Numbered from the stretch's first letter, positions 32,626-45,390 are shown. The stretch: 64,000 bases of DNA from Medicago truncatula (GCF_003473485.1 NC_053046.1:43051832-43115831), one strand, 5' to 3'. Made by a program: numbers and translations. Notes: a model not told the origin generated them from the sequence alone.

Positions 32626-35600
32626 ATGTTTGGTCTCGCCACCTCCTCCACCCGTGTTCTCTGTGCAACCCTTTACTCTCCTCCTCCTCCTCCTCCTTCT
32701 TCTTCTTCTTCTCTCACTACTAAACATCACTTTTCTTCTCATCATCTTCCAACTACTTGGGTATGTATTTTTACTACTATCACTTCATTTTTTACTTTGT
32801 TTTTGTTCAATGGTATTGATTTTGAAATGGGTATGTTCAGGTTTCTTCATCTTCTCAGCGATTCAGGTGTATTCCTATCAAACCTATAGCTGGGGCTCAT
32901 ACAATGTCTGCGCCAAAATCTGCTTCATCTACTCATGGTCATTTTTTGCTTAAACCCCCCCTTTTTTTATTTTCATAAATTTCGTTTAGGGTTTTTTTAG
33001 TTTGTATTGTTTTTCACCCTAAAATTAAATTAATAAAAATCAAATTTTTATTCAAATCAGGTGATTTTTAAGTGCATCACACCCTTATATTAAATATAAA
33101 AAAAAAACTGTTTTTAATCAAATGGGTTGATTTTTACAGCACATATAACTGATTCATATATTTGTTCATATATAAGAAATAGGAAATTCATAACCATCTA
33201 GGAGACTAGGATTTAGTTCATTCAACTGATTAGGCCTCTTTTAGTACAAAGTGTAATGGTTTTATGCCGATCAACTTGTATTATGGACTTCAACTTATTA
33301 TAACTAGCTTACTTAGTTATACTTAGATTCTGTTTGGTAAAAAATAGTGAATAGCTGATTGAATTTGTAGTGTTTGGTATAATTAACGGTTAAACTAGCT
33401 TATAAATATGAAATACCATAAAAAATATATATTTTAATTAATATTTAATTTTTTGAATTAAGATTACAGGGGTAAAATTGAGAGAGAGGAAATGATAAGC
33501 TGTAAGCTACTTGAATTAGCTTATCAAAACACGCTATAAGCTAGTAAAAATAGACTATAAGCTTGTGAGAGAACGACGGTGACCAAATGGATCTTTTTTA
33601 GTCATAGAAGCTTATAAGCCATAAACTCAAATATGTGTCTTTCCAAACAGACACTCAGTACTGTTTTTTCTCAAAGGACCAGTTGAAATAAGTGATTCAG
33701 TTCTTTACATCATAGTTTGCACAGTTTACTATGACCAATTTGCAACTAAAATAAGTGTTTTTATCAAATCTATCAATGCACCAACACTCTCTTCATATTT
33801 AGTCTTAAGATTGTTTGGTAATGAATCAATATGAACTCCAAATTTAGAAAATTATGTTAGCAAGAGAGTCATTTACACCACCTTTCATCTGTAGAAAATT
33901 TTAGTTCCAGGGTGACTAGGACTCTCCAGATTTATTTACATGATTTTAGACAATACGATGTTTACAGTTATGGTGTTTTCTATTCTTAAGAATAATAGTT
34001 CCTGGCATTTGGTGTTCTGTTACTATGAAACAGGCAGCAAGCAAGCTTTGATATCGTTGTCAGACAAGAAGGATCTCGCATTTGTTGGAAACGGACTTCA
34101 GGAATTAGGGTAGTTATTACAATTAATGGATTTTTCATTCATTTTTTAACATGTTAGAATATTATTATTTTCACGCATTCGTATTTTTTCATTACAATGA
34201 TAGATCCTTTATTTTAATGTTAGATTCACTATTGTTTCAACTGGAGGAACAGCTTCTGCATTGGAGAGTGCTGGAGTCGCTGTTACTAAAGTTGAACAGC
34301 TTACACAGTTCCCTGAAATGGTGAGTTTACTTGTAGCTTCAATTCTCCTTCTCGAAGTCTCATCTTGGATTTTGTATACCATCGGTACAAATCTAAAGAC
34401 ATTTTCTGTCAATGAACATTGCTTTTCTTTGTGTATTTCGATCAGTGTTATTAATTGGCAGCCATGGCGTGGCAGATCTTTTGAGAACGGCCGTAGCCAA
34501 TTTGTAAAGTGATTCCTGCCATTGGCCGCAATGGTGTGTTTCTATGACGGTTTTTTGGCCTTTTGCCATATTCTGTTATCCACCGTTGAAAACACTGATT
34601 CTGATCGAGTTTTATCATTACAAATCATAAATTTAGAGACAATAATAAACCAATTACTAACAATGGCTGTAATGGCTTTTCTACACAGCTTGATGGTCGT
34701 GTCAAAACTCTGCACCCTAACATACATGGAGGTATCCTTGCTCGAAGAGATCAAAAGCATCATATTGAAGCTCTCAGTACACATGGAATTGGTAAGTTAT
34801 GTTATCAGCTCTGTTAGGAAAGATTTAGAGATTAATGAGTTGGATCCAAATATGGTTTATGAATTATGATACAACATTATGGTGTAATTTGATCCATGTA
34901 GCCAACCCCACTTAGTGGGATAAGACTTTGTTGTTGTTGTTGTTGTATGTTATCAGCTCTATTATGACCAGTGTTGTCAAAGAGCAACTTTAGCCTAGCA
35001 GAATTTGAACAAATTGTTATTGTTCTGCAATACGCTATTTACTACAAAGTGTTGTCAAATAGCAGCATAGCGGCACTGTAGTGTAGCAAAAATTTATACA
35101 AATTGCTATTTTTTGTGACATCTGATTGATAACAATGGTTATAACAAGTGCACTGTGCTATAAATTATGAATTTGAAGTGTTGTTCTTTTAGTTTGTGAG
35201 ATTAAGGTGTTGTTCTACTGCGTTGCTAAAAGTTTTCCATTTCAGGTACTTTTGATGTTGTGGTGGTGAACTTGTATCCATTTTATGATAAAGTTACATC
35301 AACCGGAGGCATTGAATTTGAGGATGGAATTGAAAACATTGACATCGGTGGTCCAGCCATGATTCGTGCTGCTGCAAAGGTTGTTTATTTGACTGAAAAA
35401 TGAAAATTTGTATAATTTGAAATGCTATTTTTCCTTAAAAAGTTATGTAAAATGGTTCAGAAGATTGCCCTGCCCTTCTGGAATTTCTTAAAATGTTTTT
35501 TACTGAAAAAACATTGTTGGTTAAATACCATTAAACACTGGAAAAGAATTAAAATAAAAAGGACCCTTCATTGCATATTGTCTATGAGCTGAAATTTACT

Positions 35601-38419
35601 TTTTTTTTCTTTTCTCTATTGAAATATCGTTTAAATATATTATTTTGTATTTGCGCAGAATCACAAAGATGTTTTGGTAGTGGTTGATTCAGAAGATTAC
35701 CCCGCCCTTCTGGAATTTCTTAAAGGAAACGAAGACGAACAGTTCAGGCTAAAGCTTGCATGGAAAGCTTTTCAGCATGTTGCTTCATATGATTCTGCAG
35801 TATCTGAGTGGCTGTGGAAGCAAAGTGTGGGAGGTACTGTACATGTTGTGTTGAACTAATCTTAGAATGGAAAAGCATGGTCTACTCCTAGCACAGAAGA
35901 TTAAATGGCAGACTTTTGACAAAAAAAAAAAAAGAAGATTAAATGGAAGACTTTAAATTTCATTTGTTTCTAGTTTAGATGATTGAGAAATCAATGAACT
36001 TGTTTCAAATGACATTTGATTCCAAAAAATAAGCAAGACCACCAAAAATAAGTTTATTATCCATGTAAATAGGGTTATCATATCTTTTAAATAGGGATAA
36101 AATATTTTGCAATTATCTTATTTATTGCTTTAAGCCTACATAAAGAGTCTATGTTGTGTAGTTGAAAACTCACATTTTCACAATATGTCTTTTTATTTTT
36201 CTCTCATTCAACATATTATTATGGAGGTACAACGGAATACTTTAGAGAATATGCTTTTCTAATTGAAATATTTCAATTTTCAAGAACTATCAATAATGTA
36301 ATGTGTGTTCTATAGAGTGACTTTTGTTCTCATTTCAGTGACAGATAAATTTCCTCCTAGTTTGACAGTGCCTCTTTCACTCAAAAGTTCTCTCCGTTAT
36401 GGTGAAAATCCTCATCAAAAAGCTGCATTCTATGTTGACAAAAGACTTGCAGAGGTCAACGCTGGTGGGATTGCTACGGCTATCCAACACCATGGAAAGG
36501 TGCGAGTTGGCTACTAAGTACTTTCATCTAAAAATATAAAATTACTGGTGATTTTATTTTATTTTTTTTGTATATTTTAATAGATATATCATGTTTGGAG
36601 TTCAGAGCTTTTGACTGAAAAGTTGTATAATTTTCAATTATTATTTGTTTAAGTTAATGCCATAACATGATTGCAGGAAATGTCATATAATAACTACCTG
36701 GATGCTGATGCTGCTTGGAACTGTGTGTGCGAGTTTAGAAACCCCACATGTGTAGTTGTGAAGCATACTAATCCTTGCGGCGTAGCTTCACGCGATGATA
36801 TTCTGGAAGCCTACAGACTAGCTGTTAAAGCTGATCCTGTCAGTGCATTTGGCGGAATTGTAGCTTTCAACGTGGAAGTTGATGAGGTAAATAACCCAAG
36901 TCAATTGAAAAAACTCGAGTCCTACATTAAAAACAGATAAGACCTGATAAGAGTTTATATAGAATGAGACCCCTCACCTTACAAGCCAGTGAGAATGAGT
37001 TAGGCCTAGTCGAAAACATAAGAAAGATTAGTGTTTATAAAGATTGAGGCTCTTTCCCTAGGTAACATATTAAATTTCTATCTTGGCGAGGATGAGCAAA
37101 TGACATTTTCTTAATGCTTGTTTTTTCTATGTTTAGGTTCTTGCTAAGGAAATAAGAGAATTTAGAAGCCCAACCGATGGGGAGACAAGGATGTTCTATG
37201 AAATAGTGGTTGCACCCAGCTATACAGAGAAGGGACTTGAAATTCTTCGTGGAAAGTCGAAGACTTTAAGGATTCTTGAAGCAAAAAAGAATGAAGCAGG
37301 AAAGCTTTCACTCAGACAAGTTGGTGGAGGGTGGTTAGCTCAGGATTCAGATGACTTGACTCCATCCGACATCAAGTTCAATGTAGTGTCAGAGAAGACT
37401 CCTCAAGATGGTGAGCTTCGCGATGCGGAGTTTGCATGGTTGTGTGTGAAGCATGTCAAAAGCAATGCTATTGTCATAGCTAAGGTACTTTCTTATATAC
37501 ATTATGAAACTTTTTTTTATGATTCAACGGAGGTGGTTGAAGAATCTGATCTCTTCTTTTGTTAATTTTTTGCAGGACAATTGTATGTTAGGTATGGGAA
37601 GCGGCCAACCGAATCGTGTGGAGAGTTTAAGAATAGCAATGAGGAAAGCTGGAGCTGATGTTAAAGGCGCAGCCTTGGCTAGTGATGCTTTCTTCCCCTT
37701 TGGTAAGTGTTAATAGCAATACCGTAATTCATTTTTTTATTCTATGTTGTAAAGACGACTTGGTTGTGGATAGATTAATGATTCTTCTCGGTGCAACCGA
37801 GAAGATAACATTGAGTAACGGAAAGTTGGTTGTGGATGGATTAATGATTTTTTTGGTGCATATATTGAAAGAAAATAACATTGAGTAACAATAAATTGCT
37901 ATATCAGAAAAGGCTTGCATATTTTTGGTCCTTGTAATAAACTTTTTTTCCGTTTTAATCCCTATTTTTTTGGTTTAGTCCCTAATATGATCTTTTTCAC
38001 CCGCTTTACTGTTGTATAATAGTTTTTTCGTTGGAGTCTTTGTATTGTGCAGGGACTAATTGATTATGAGCCAAATATTAGTGACTAAAACCTAAATATA
38101 TTGTAGGACTAAAATGAAAAAACGAAATACATTTAAGTCTATCAGAAAATAATTGTAAATTCTCAAGTACTCTTCAATGAAACTTTATTAAATCAGAACT
38201 AGATAGATATAGAATACCTGTTTTTCTTTTGTTTTAACCAGAATGTGTCTTGACTATTTATGAACAGCTTGGAAAGATGCTGTGGAAGAAGCATGTGAAA
38301 GTGGGATTGGTGTTATTGCAGAACCAGGTGGTAGTATAAGAGATCAGGATGCTGTAGACTGTTGCAATAAGTATGGTGTTTCACTACTCTTCACCAATGT
38401 GAGGCACTTCAGGCACTGA
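32626..38419 (+). CDS. PURH: PURH: bifunctional AICAR formyltransferase/IMP cyclohydrolase, plastid-type
   Basis: Twelve exons with GT-AG borders: 32626-32760, 32841-32937, 34034-34109, 34224-34320, 34689-34791, 35246-35379, 35659-35833, 36339-36499, 36677-36886, 37137-37484, 37576-37702, 38268-38419. They join in frame into 604 codons plus TGA. Residues 1 to about 75 are Ser/Pro/Thr-rich, as in a chloroplast transit peptide. The IMP cyclohydrolase (MGS-fold) part shows [32 protein letters not shown] and [16 protein letters not shown]. The formyltransferase part has the catalytic Lys-His pair in VVKHTNPCG (about K355/H356), [32 protein letters not shown] and the usual C-terminal NVRHFRH. The enzyme performs the last two steps of de novo IMP synthesis; plant purine synthesis is mainly plastidial. 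Introns carry a MITE, a SINE and an oligo(A) insertion. I see no disabling change. Confidence 0.96.
33324..33656. mobile_element. MITE in PURH intron 2
   Basis: The left end tctgtttggtaa is inverted at the right as ttccaaacaga. The internal sequence has repeated aagctta/taagctta motifs. It is about 330 bp, and no TSD was resolved. Confidence 0.5.
34443..34597. mobile_element. hAT-like MITE in PURH intron 4
   Basis: The element has CAGTGTTATTAA ... TTGAAAACACTG ends. Flanks atttcgat and attctgat could be a diverged 8-bp TSD (6 of 8). It is 155 bp and relatively GC-rich. Confidence 0.5.
34798..34960 (+). mobile_element. (TTG)n-tailed SINE/RTE end (34813-34945) in PURH intron 5
   Basis: TATGTTATCAGCTCT is repeated perfectly at 34798-34812 and 34946-34960. 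The 133-nt insert ends gccaaccccacttagtggga, then taagacttt and (gtt)n. This is the 3' end known from plant RTE LINEs and TS-type SINEs. It sits 6 nt after the exon 5 donor (GTAAGT at 34792-34797), which is intact. Confidence 0.85.
34974..35110. repeat. Dispersed 'gtgttgtcaaatagcggc' repeat
   Basis: Motifs like gttgtcaaatagcagcatag and aatttgaacaaatt(g) recur here in diverged tandem and again at 38534-38690 after the PURH stop. It is probably a hAT-type MITE family; the ends are unclear. Confidence 0.5.
35895..35954 (+). repeat. Oligo(A) micro-insertion in PURH intron 7, 22-bp TSD
   Basis: The 22-bp sequence beginning agaagattaaatgg and ending agacttt occurs at 35895-35916 and 35933-35954 (one mismatch). 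It flanks the 16-nt insert tgac followed by A12. Confidence 0.8.
37905..38160. repeat. MITE-like repeat in PURH intron 11
   Basis: Phrases tttggtccttgtaataaac and gtaggactaaaatgaaaaa face each other, as in the 'ggtccct' MITEs elsewhere in the window. Terminal match is weak. Confidence 0.4.
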
Positions 38420-40600
38420 TCATTTTTGTTATAGGAGAACTTTCTATTTCAAATATCTCTAAACATTAAGCAGTGCTTCTGAAACCTATTTTTGACATCA
38501 AGTAGGTCGTAAGAATGTTGTACTATATATTTTATCAGCGTTGTTAAATAGCGGCTATAATGGTGCTATAGTGCTACAACGTAGAGGAATTTGAACAAAT
38601 AGCGGTTAAAGTGACTCTATATCATTGTTGTGTAGCCGAATTTGAACATATTGCTATTTTCTGCAATTTGTGATTTGACATTGCATTTTATGTATCAAAA
38701 TAATGCTTCTTAATCATGTTTTAGGCTTTTTGTTCTTGAGAATTATGTGATGTGGTAATCTGATATCAACTCAATCCAATTAGACATCATTTTTGAAACT
38801 GCAAATTGGTTATGTTACACCCTTATCTTTCACCTCTCCTACTTCATCCATTCAATCTCTCTTCTCATCAAAGTTCTCAAAATATGAATGTTTACAATTA
38901 ATTATACTTTGGAATAAAAATAGTTTTATTTTGGGGAGTGAATGGGTATGATAAATTTATTTTTGAAGTTCTCAATTTTTTTTTTTTTTTTTTTTTATTT
39001 TTTTTTATCAAATAGCCTAGTGCCAAAAATCACAAACATGCTTATAAAGAAAAGCCGCACGTCAAGTGAGAAGTAGAAAATTGCGGATTTGAACTCGCAC
39101 TCCAACACACCAAATGTTGTAACTTACAACTTGTATGTATAGTACAAACTTCCAAAAGTTTAAAAATCATTTGTAGATAATGTGTAAGGCAACAAGAGAA
39201 GAGTAAAATTGACAAAATATAACCCTTAAATATAAAAATGACTAGTAAAAGATACAATTTGTTTCAATTACAACATATATCTAAAGTAGTAGAAACACAT
39301 GTTCTACTGCTCAGACCTACATATTATATATATTGTGACCACAAACCATCCAAGAAATTGATCAACCATGCTTTTGTCTTGCTATAGATGTTACTTCTCC
39401 AACCTTGAGACTCAACTCTATACCAATTCACACACTGCAGCAGAGCAGCTTCAGGCAGCTACAGACATGCCAAGATTTCATCCGGAAACTCCTTTACATC
39501 AGTTAATTTTGTTTCAAGCCTTCCATTCACACAGATTTGAATTTTTCTAAATAAATTTATATAAAAATATAACATGTCATTAAATGATTGGATGATGGGT
39601 TCACCTAATCAAAATACATGAGTATTGTTGTGGATGTTTTGTCTTGTCCATTAATAATGTAAAACTTTCATTAATTGATATGATAAAAAATCATTTGTAT
39701 GCATGTGTAAAATAACTTTATATTGTTCGTGTCTAATAATTGACTTGTTATATACATGTGTAATTGCACGTCTAGAGTAAGTCCGTTTTCTTTTCCAGAC
39801 CGTCTCGGATCCAGCCTCGATTTGTGGTTCAATTGATTCAACCAACCAACGTGTTTTACTAATTAACCTAAAACATTACTTTAGTTTTTGACATATAGAG
39901 AAACCAACATGTTGTCATGAAGTTGTCTGCCAACGATCCTTGTTAGCAACCAATTTCGTGCTTGTTGAGGTTGCTAAAAATTTATTCTACGTAGGAAAAA
40001 GAAAAGAAATTAGTAACAAAATTAGATGGAATTAGCCAAAACCAAACTTGAATTGCATTGCATGTAAGGAGTCACATAACACATGGATGATAGTCTTATC
40101 ATCCCTTCTACAACTCCTACATGTAGATGAAATTTTCACTCCTCACTCACTCCTATTGAGTTGTGTTATTATATTCATTAGTTATTTATTAAATATAAAG
40201 TAACTATAAAAAAGTTATAATTAATTATATGTGTTTTGAATTGTAAGTAAATGTAAAATCTATGAGCTAGATATACTTATTTGAAGAGGGTTAAGAACAA
40301 TCTCTTGCGTCTCTAATATTTATTCTCTTATATTGATTGAAACTAACATGAATAATAATACTTTATGTGAGATTCATTTTTTTAAAGTACGAGATTTATG
40401 TTAATTTTATAGAACAAAAAGATTCATGTTTGTTTTTTTGAAGGGAGTATACCTATGTTTGTTTTTATTTAAAAAGAAAGAAAAAAAAATAGAGAAAAAC
40501 GCCAAATCATTGAAAAACACGTTTAGAATTTTGAGGAGTTTTTACTTTTTATTTATCGTCTTCTTCGTATAGCTTTAACCCCAAATCGAAATAACCTAAC
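38420..40600. other. Intergenic between PURH and the F-box/LRR gene
   Basis: It holds the second copy of the gtgttgtcaaatagcgg repeat (38534-38690). At 38975-39120 a long T tract is followed by sequence that reads on the minus strand as a SINE-like piece with a B-box-like gagttcaaatccgc. Small frames at 39042-39845 have no recognisable motif. Confidence 0.5.
40426..40466 (-). repeat. Oligo(A) micro-insertion, 12-bp TSD
   Basis: ATGTTTGTTTTT at 40426-40437 and 40455-40466 flank 17 nt; on the minus strand it reads aggtatactcccttcaa running into the A tract. The ccttcaaaa end equals that of the insertion at 13195. Confidence 0.65.
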
Positions 40601-40637
40601 CCCTCCTCAATTCGCCGTACTACCACCGTCGGCCACT

Positions 40638-42467
40638 ATGAAAAGGAAGAGAGCCTCTCTCAGACAATTAGCTGCTTCTCTAAAAACAACTATGGAGTCC
40701 ACTCAGTCAAAAACAAAAATAACAATGGAATCCAGTAACGCGAAAAAAAGAAGAAAATCGATAAGTTCTGGTTCATATTTACCAGATGAGTGTTGGGAAT
40801 GTGTCTTCAAATTCCTCAAAGACGATAATCACTACTTGAAATCTCTCTCACTCGTCTCCAAACAGTTTCTCTCCATCACCAACACTCTTCGATTCTCTCT
40901 TACAATCTGTGATCAAACTCTCCCTTTTCTTCCTACTCTCTTTCATAGATTTACCAATCTCACCTCCCTCAATCTCTCGCGCTTCTATGGTAACCTCAAC
41001 AAACTTCTTTGTCAAATCTCTCATTTTCCATTGAAACTCACATCACTCAAACTCTCAGACCAAAGCGTCATCCCCGCATTTGGGTTTCGAGCTTTTTCCA
41101 AAAAGATTACAACTTTGACCTCTCTCACTTGTTACGAAATGCATTATATCAATAGCAGCGATCTTTTACTTATCTCTGACTGTTTCCCTTTGTTGGAAGT
41201 TCTCGATCTCAGATACCCCACACAATGCAATTATGATGAGCTAGAGGAGCTTGCACTTTTTAAACTCCGTAAGGTTAATCTCTCTGGTCATTATCATGTT
41301 GACAAATTAATTTTCCAGTTGTTCAAAAATTGTAAGTTTCTTGAAGAGGCCATCTTGTTGACATGTTTTGATACAACCTTTGATGGTCTTGCTTCTGCTC
41401 TCCGCCAGAGACCAACATTGAGGTCTTTATCATTTTCCAATACTTTTGGACCTGTAGACCAGACATATGAATCAACTTACATTACTTCACATTTCAGATC
41501 CACCTTGGCGAGTTTCAAGTATTTAACTTCTCTTGATTTATTGTCTTCCAATATCTCAGATGTGTTTCTCATCTCTATTGCAATCCAAGGTCTACCTTTG
41601 ACTAGGCTTGTTCTCCAAAATTGCACCGGTTATAGTTATTCTGGAATTATTTGTTTACTGTCCAAGTGTCAACATTTAAAACATTTGGATCTTGAAAATG
41701 CTGTTTTTCTCAAAGATGAACATGTTGTGGAGATGTCTTCGTTTCTTGGTGATTTGGTATCTATAAACTTGGCTAGTTGCCCGATGGTCACGGTATCAGC
41801 CTTCTTTGTACTTCTTAGGAATTGTCCTTCACTTGGTGATATCAATATGGAAGACACAGGTATTGGGAAAGAGAGTCTAGAGAGTTCTAGATCTTTGATG
41901 AATTTTGTTGCATACCCTCAATTAAAGTATCTTCGATTGGCTCACAATCCGTGGTTATTTGATGAAGACATCACAATGTTCGCTTCCATTTTCCCCAATT
42001 TGCAGCTGCTTGATTTGAGCAATTGTTGTCGCATATTTGAAGAAGGTATTGTTCAAGTTTTAAGGATGTGTTGTAACATTAGACATTTGAACTTATCCAA
42101 GTGTTCCATAGTGAGACTAGAAATAGACTTTGAAGTTCCCAAACTGGAGGTGTTGAACTTGTCATATACAAAAGTTGATGATGAAGCACTTTATATGATC
42201 TCAAAGAGTTGTTGTGGACTTTTGAAATTGTCACTTCAAGATTGTAATGATGTCACAAAGAAGGGAGTGAAGCATGTGGTAGAAAACTGTACGCAATTGA
42301 GAAAGATTAGTTTGAATGGTTGTTTTAAAGTACATGCTAATGTTGTTTCTTTGATGGTATTTTCAAGACCGTCGTTGAGACGGATAAGAGCTCCTCCAGC
42401 TCCTATGGGTGCCTTTAGTGGAAGAAAGGTGAATTACTTCTTGCGTCATGGATGCCTTGTTCGCTAG
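40638..42467 (+). CDS. F-box/LRR-repeat protein (SCF substrate adaptor)
   Basis: This single-exon gene encodes 609 residues. The N-terminus is Lys/Arg-rich (KKRRK), a possible nuclear signal. The F-box lies at about residues 47-84 (YLPDECWECVFKFLKD ... SLVSKQFLSITN). The rest is a series of cysteine-type leucine-rich repeats, clearest as LVSINLASCPMVT, LQLLDLSNCCRIFEEGI, IRHLNLSKCS, LEVLNLSYTKVDDEALYMIS and LRKISLNGCFKV. In the family the F-box binds SKP1 within an SCF ubiquitin ligase and the LRRs select the target, which is unknown here. ATG 40638 (ctATGa) is the first in frame. Two broken relatives (26793-27875, 29487-30486) and several copies of its 3' flank lie 8-16 kb upstream, so this is the surviving member of a tandem family. 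Confidence 0.93.
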   Translation: MKRKRASLRQLAASLKTTMESTQSKTKITMESSNAKKRRKSISSGSYLPDECWECVFKFLKDDNHYLKSLSLVSKQFLSITNTLRFSLTICDQTLPFLPTLFHRFTNLTSLNLSRFYGNLNKLLCQISHFPLKLTSLKLSDQSVIPAFGFRAFSKKITTLTSLTCYEMHYINSSDLLLISDCFPLLEVLDLRYPTQCNYDELEELALFKLRKVNLSGHYHVDKLIFQLFKNCKFLEEAILLTCFDTTFDGLASALRQRPTLRSLSFSNTFGPVDQTYESTYITSHFRSTLASFKYLTSLDLLSSNISDVFLISIAIQGLPLTRLVLQNCTGYSYSGIICLLSKCQHLKHLDLENAVFLKDEHVVEMSSFLGDLVSINLASCPMVTVSAFFVLLRNCPSLGDINMEDTGIGKESLESSRSLMNFVAYPQLKYLRLAHNPWLFDEDITMFASIFPNLQLLDLSNCCRIFEEGIVQVLRMCCNIRHLNLSKCSIVRLEIDFEVPKLEVLNLSYTKVDDEALYMISKSCCGLLKLSLQDCNDVTKKGVKHVVENCTQLRKISLNGCFKVHANVVSLMVFSRPSLRRIRAPPAPMGAFSGRKVNYFLRHGCLVR

Positions 42468-42829
42468 CATTCTTGAAGTCTTCTGCTGAAGTTTGAGCTC
42501 TGAAATGTAAGATGTTTTCGTTTTTAGATGTACCCCTGATAACTTACTCTTTTTTAAGAAAATTGTCAACTTACAGATGTGCATTTGCTTCTGTTCTTGG
42601 TAATTGGCTAAGTATGTGTAAGCTTTTAATTTTTATATAACGCACAATGTAACGAAAACAGTTGGATGGTATATGCACTATGCAGCTTTAAATTGTATTG
42701 TTTTTCTTAGCTTTGGCTTTAATTGTGTTACTTGAATAAGATTCCGGTGTCATAGTTATTGCAGCAAGGGTTTTGCATTCTTGATATATAGCACACTCTT
42801 TTTCTGAGCATCCATGGGCATATCAACTT

Positions 42830-44250
42830 TCGAGAACCAATTTTTGTTTTTCATTTCTTTTTGGATAAAACGTACAATCATTAACCTATATACTTCTTTT
42901 TCCTGTTTTTATCTTTCTTAATTGTAATTTCTAGAATTTTGTAAGGAATCAAATTTTATGTTTCATATTTTGATTTGTTCTTATATGAGTTCCAAAATTA
43001 GTTGACTCTGAGATACTAAGAAACTTCCCTTTTTATACTGTTGTGAATCAAATAGAATTTATGTCTTTAGGGACTTCCAAAATTAGGATTCTTAGCCTGA
43101 CTTTAGTTTTGGACTCTGAGATACTGCCCTTTTTATACTGCTGTGAATTGAATCGAATTTATGTCTTTAGTTCTTGTTACATTGTTGGTTTTTAGTTAGA
43201 GCTATACTCTGGGATCAGAGTGTTGTTTTTTGAGGACACTGAAGATCTTGAGGCCCATTGCGGTTCGATGTGTTCATTACATGTGTTATTTTGCAATCAA
43301 TGAGTGTTAATTTTAGAATTTCCTGTAATTTTCAAACCCATTACAACTGCCATGTTGCAGTTGACAACATTATTGCGTCTGCATCAGTTGATTTTGTTGC
43401 AGTCCAGAATTTAAAACCACCGGTTATGAATAAGATAAGGAAACAAAGTTAATTTTGCGAATGTTTTAATCTTTTTCTCTACGTCTATATATCCCTATAG
43501 TTTTGATGGGTTGTTAACACTGTTTTACTTGTTATGGAGACCCGTTGACCCAAAGGAAATCAGTGGTTGCATACATAAACAATGTGTTTTCTTGAAAACA
43601 AACCAAACAAAATATATTGATCTCCTCCAATTACATTGGATGCATATGCAAGGATCTTGTAAATTACATTACGTAATTATATTTCTTTTGAGTATGTCTT
43701 TGGTTGTTTTTGATGTGTCTTTGCCTCTTTGATAAGAAGTTGCGCATAGCATTAAATATAAATTTTCTATTTCATTTTTCTGGAATCTCGAAACCAAAAT
43801 GTTATGTTGGTTAGTTATTGTACAAGGGAAAATTCATATTCAATAACCTTAACACAAACGAACCTTTGAAAATTAGATCTAAATGCATTTAGTCACTTTC
43901 TTATATCAGTTTTGGATTCTCAGCAGTCACGAAACCACACTTTCATGCAGTTAGGTAATTTGTACTGTCAGATTAATCCTCTGGTTACACCTTTCTCTTG
44001 AAATCATAGATTTGTGTGAAGTCTAATGGTTTAAGTTCACATGCTGCGTGAATGTGCGTTAACGTAGCAGCAGAGAAATCATATCTTTTGATTAAGGATA
44101 ATATATGTGACAAATTCAACTTTTGTATCAACGCCTGCAAAAAATGATATATTTTTTTTCGTTTTTGGATTAACTCGATAAGTATGTCATTATATGGAGA
44201 TGGAGTTTTCTTGAAATATGTATGACAGGGCTATCTTTTGTTAATCCAAA
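42830..44250 (+). repeat. Segmental duplication C: downstream flank of the intact F-box/LRR gene
   Basis: Sequence shared with 23840-25345, 27880-28620 and 30486-31290. Internally, tatgtctttag and ttggactctgagatac phrases repeat at about 43010 and 43110. No independent gene was found. Confidence 0.75.
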
Positions 44251-44339
44251 GTGTAACAAGTCATACTTTGCCTTGTCTTGTGGGCCATTCTGATAGAGAT
44301 TCAGTGAGAGAGATGTAGTAAAACAACTTCTCTGTTTTA

Positions 44340-45390
44340 CTTCTTTTTTGCAGCACTTGAGTCAAGTCCTTCAAATCCTCTTGGATAACAAGTTGGTTGC
44401 AAACCGAAAGAAATGATATTTTGCCTGCTTGGTGGAATCTTTGGGGCACATCATTTCTCATGGAGTGGCTATGGATCCGGCTAAAATCAAATGTGCTCTA
44501 CAATAGCCGGTACCAAAGAATGTAAATGGAGTAAGTGGTTTTCTTGGCCATCCGGCTATTATAGGAAGTTTATGAAAGGTTATAGCAAGTTAGCCAAGAC
44601 TTTAACAGACCTCACAAAAAGGAAATTTAAGTGGGGAGCTCAAGAGCAAGTAACAACTGCCAGAGTTTAACAAGACTTCACTGTCTGTACTAGTCAATTC
44701 TCCTTTAACAGGCCTGGCTTTGCGTATCTTCGGAGCTCTGTTTTATGAGGACAGATTGGTGCTGGCTGCAAATTCTAATAAGTGGATCCCGAAACTGTTG
44801 TTGGAATTTCATTCATCTCTACATGGTGGTCACTCGGGGTTTTATTGCACATATCAGCGGGTTGCGTCTAATCTGTTTTGGTTTGGCATAAAGAAACATG
44901 TCCAATAGTTTGTTCAGGCATATGATATATGTCAAAGGCATAAATATGTGGCTGTTGCACCCAGAGGACTTTCGCAACTACTTCCGGTTCCGTCTCAAAT
45001 CTAGGAGGATGTGTCAATGGATTTCATCACCAGATTGCCAAAGGCATAGGGCTATGAGGCAGTGATGGCGGTGGTGGATAGACTTTCCAAGTATGCACAC
45101 TTTGTGCCTCTGAAGCATCCTTATACGGCCAAATCGAACAGGACAATGCCATTTGAGGCCGTGTATGGTAGAGTTGCTCCCCTTTTGATTAGACTTCTTC
45201 CCTGAGAGACTAAAGTTTAGGCTGTGACAAGTGATTTTCTTAACAGGGATGAGTGTTTGCGTCAAGCATCACATGAATCATGCTTGAACGCATATGAAAA
45301 GCCAAGCTGACCATCATAGGACTGACCGGGAGTTTGCTGTTGGAGAATGGGTGTTTTTGAAAGTCTGACCACATGTGCAGTAGAGTGTGG
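44340..45390 (+). pseudogene. Ty3/gypsy polyprotein remnant (RT end, RNase H link, integrase)
   Basis: Frames with stops and shifts read in order: reverse-transcriptase end (AHHFSWSG / SHGVAMDPAKIKCAL), the connection domain (GYYRKFMKGYSKLAKTLTDL, FKWGAQEQ), the integrase zinc-binding region (LLLEFHSSLHGGHSGFYCTY, RVASNLFWFGIKKHVQ, then CQRHKYV), and integrase core pieces (SMDFITRLPKA, VVDRLSKYAHFVPLKHPYTA, PFEAVYGRVAP). This order is that of Ty3/gypsy pol. Large segments are missing, including the integrase DDE core between TAK and MPFEAVYG. No LTRs were identified nearby. It splits the downstream duplicated flank (44250 and 45425). Confidence 0.8.

Noticed and set aside
34522-34869. 115-codon frame in PURH
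   Set aside because: Wrong frame across intron 4, exon 5 and intron 5; the PURH exons account for this region.
39368-39550. 60-codon frame near 39.4 kb
   Set aside because: No recognisable motif; lies in repeat-rich spacer.
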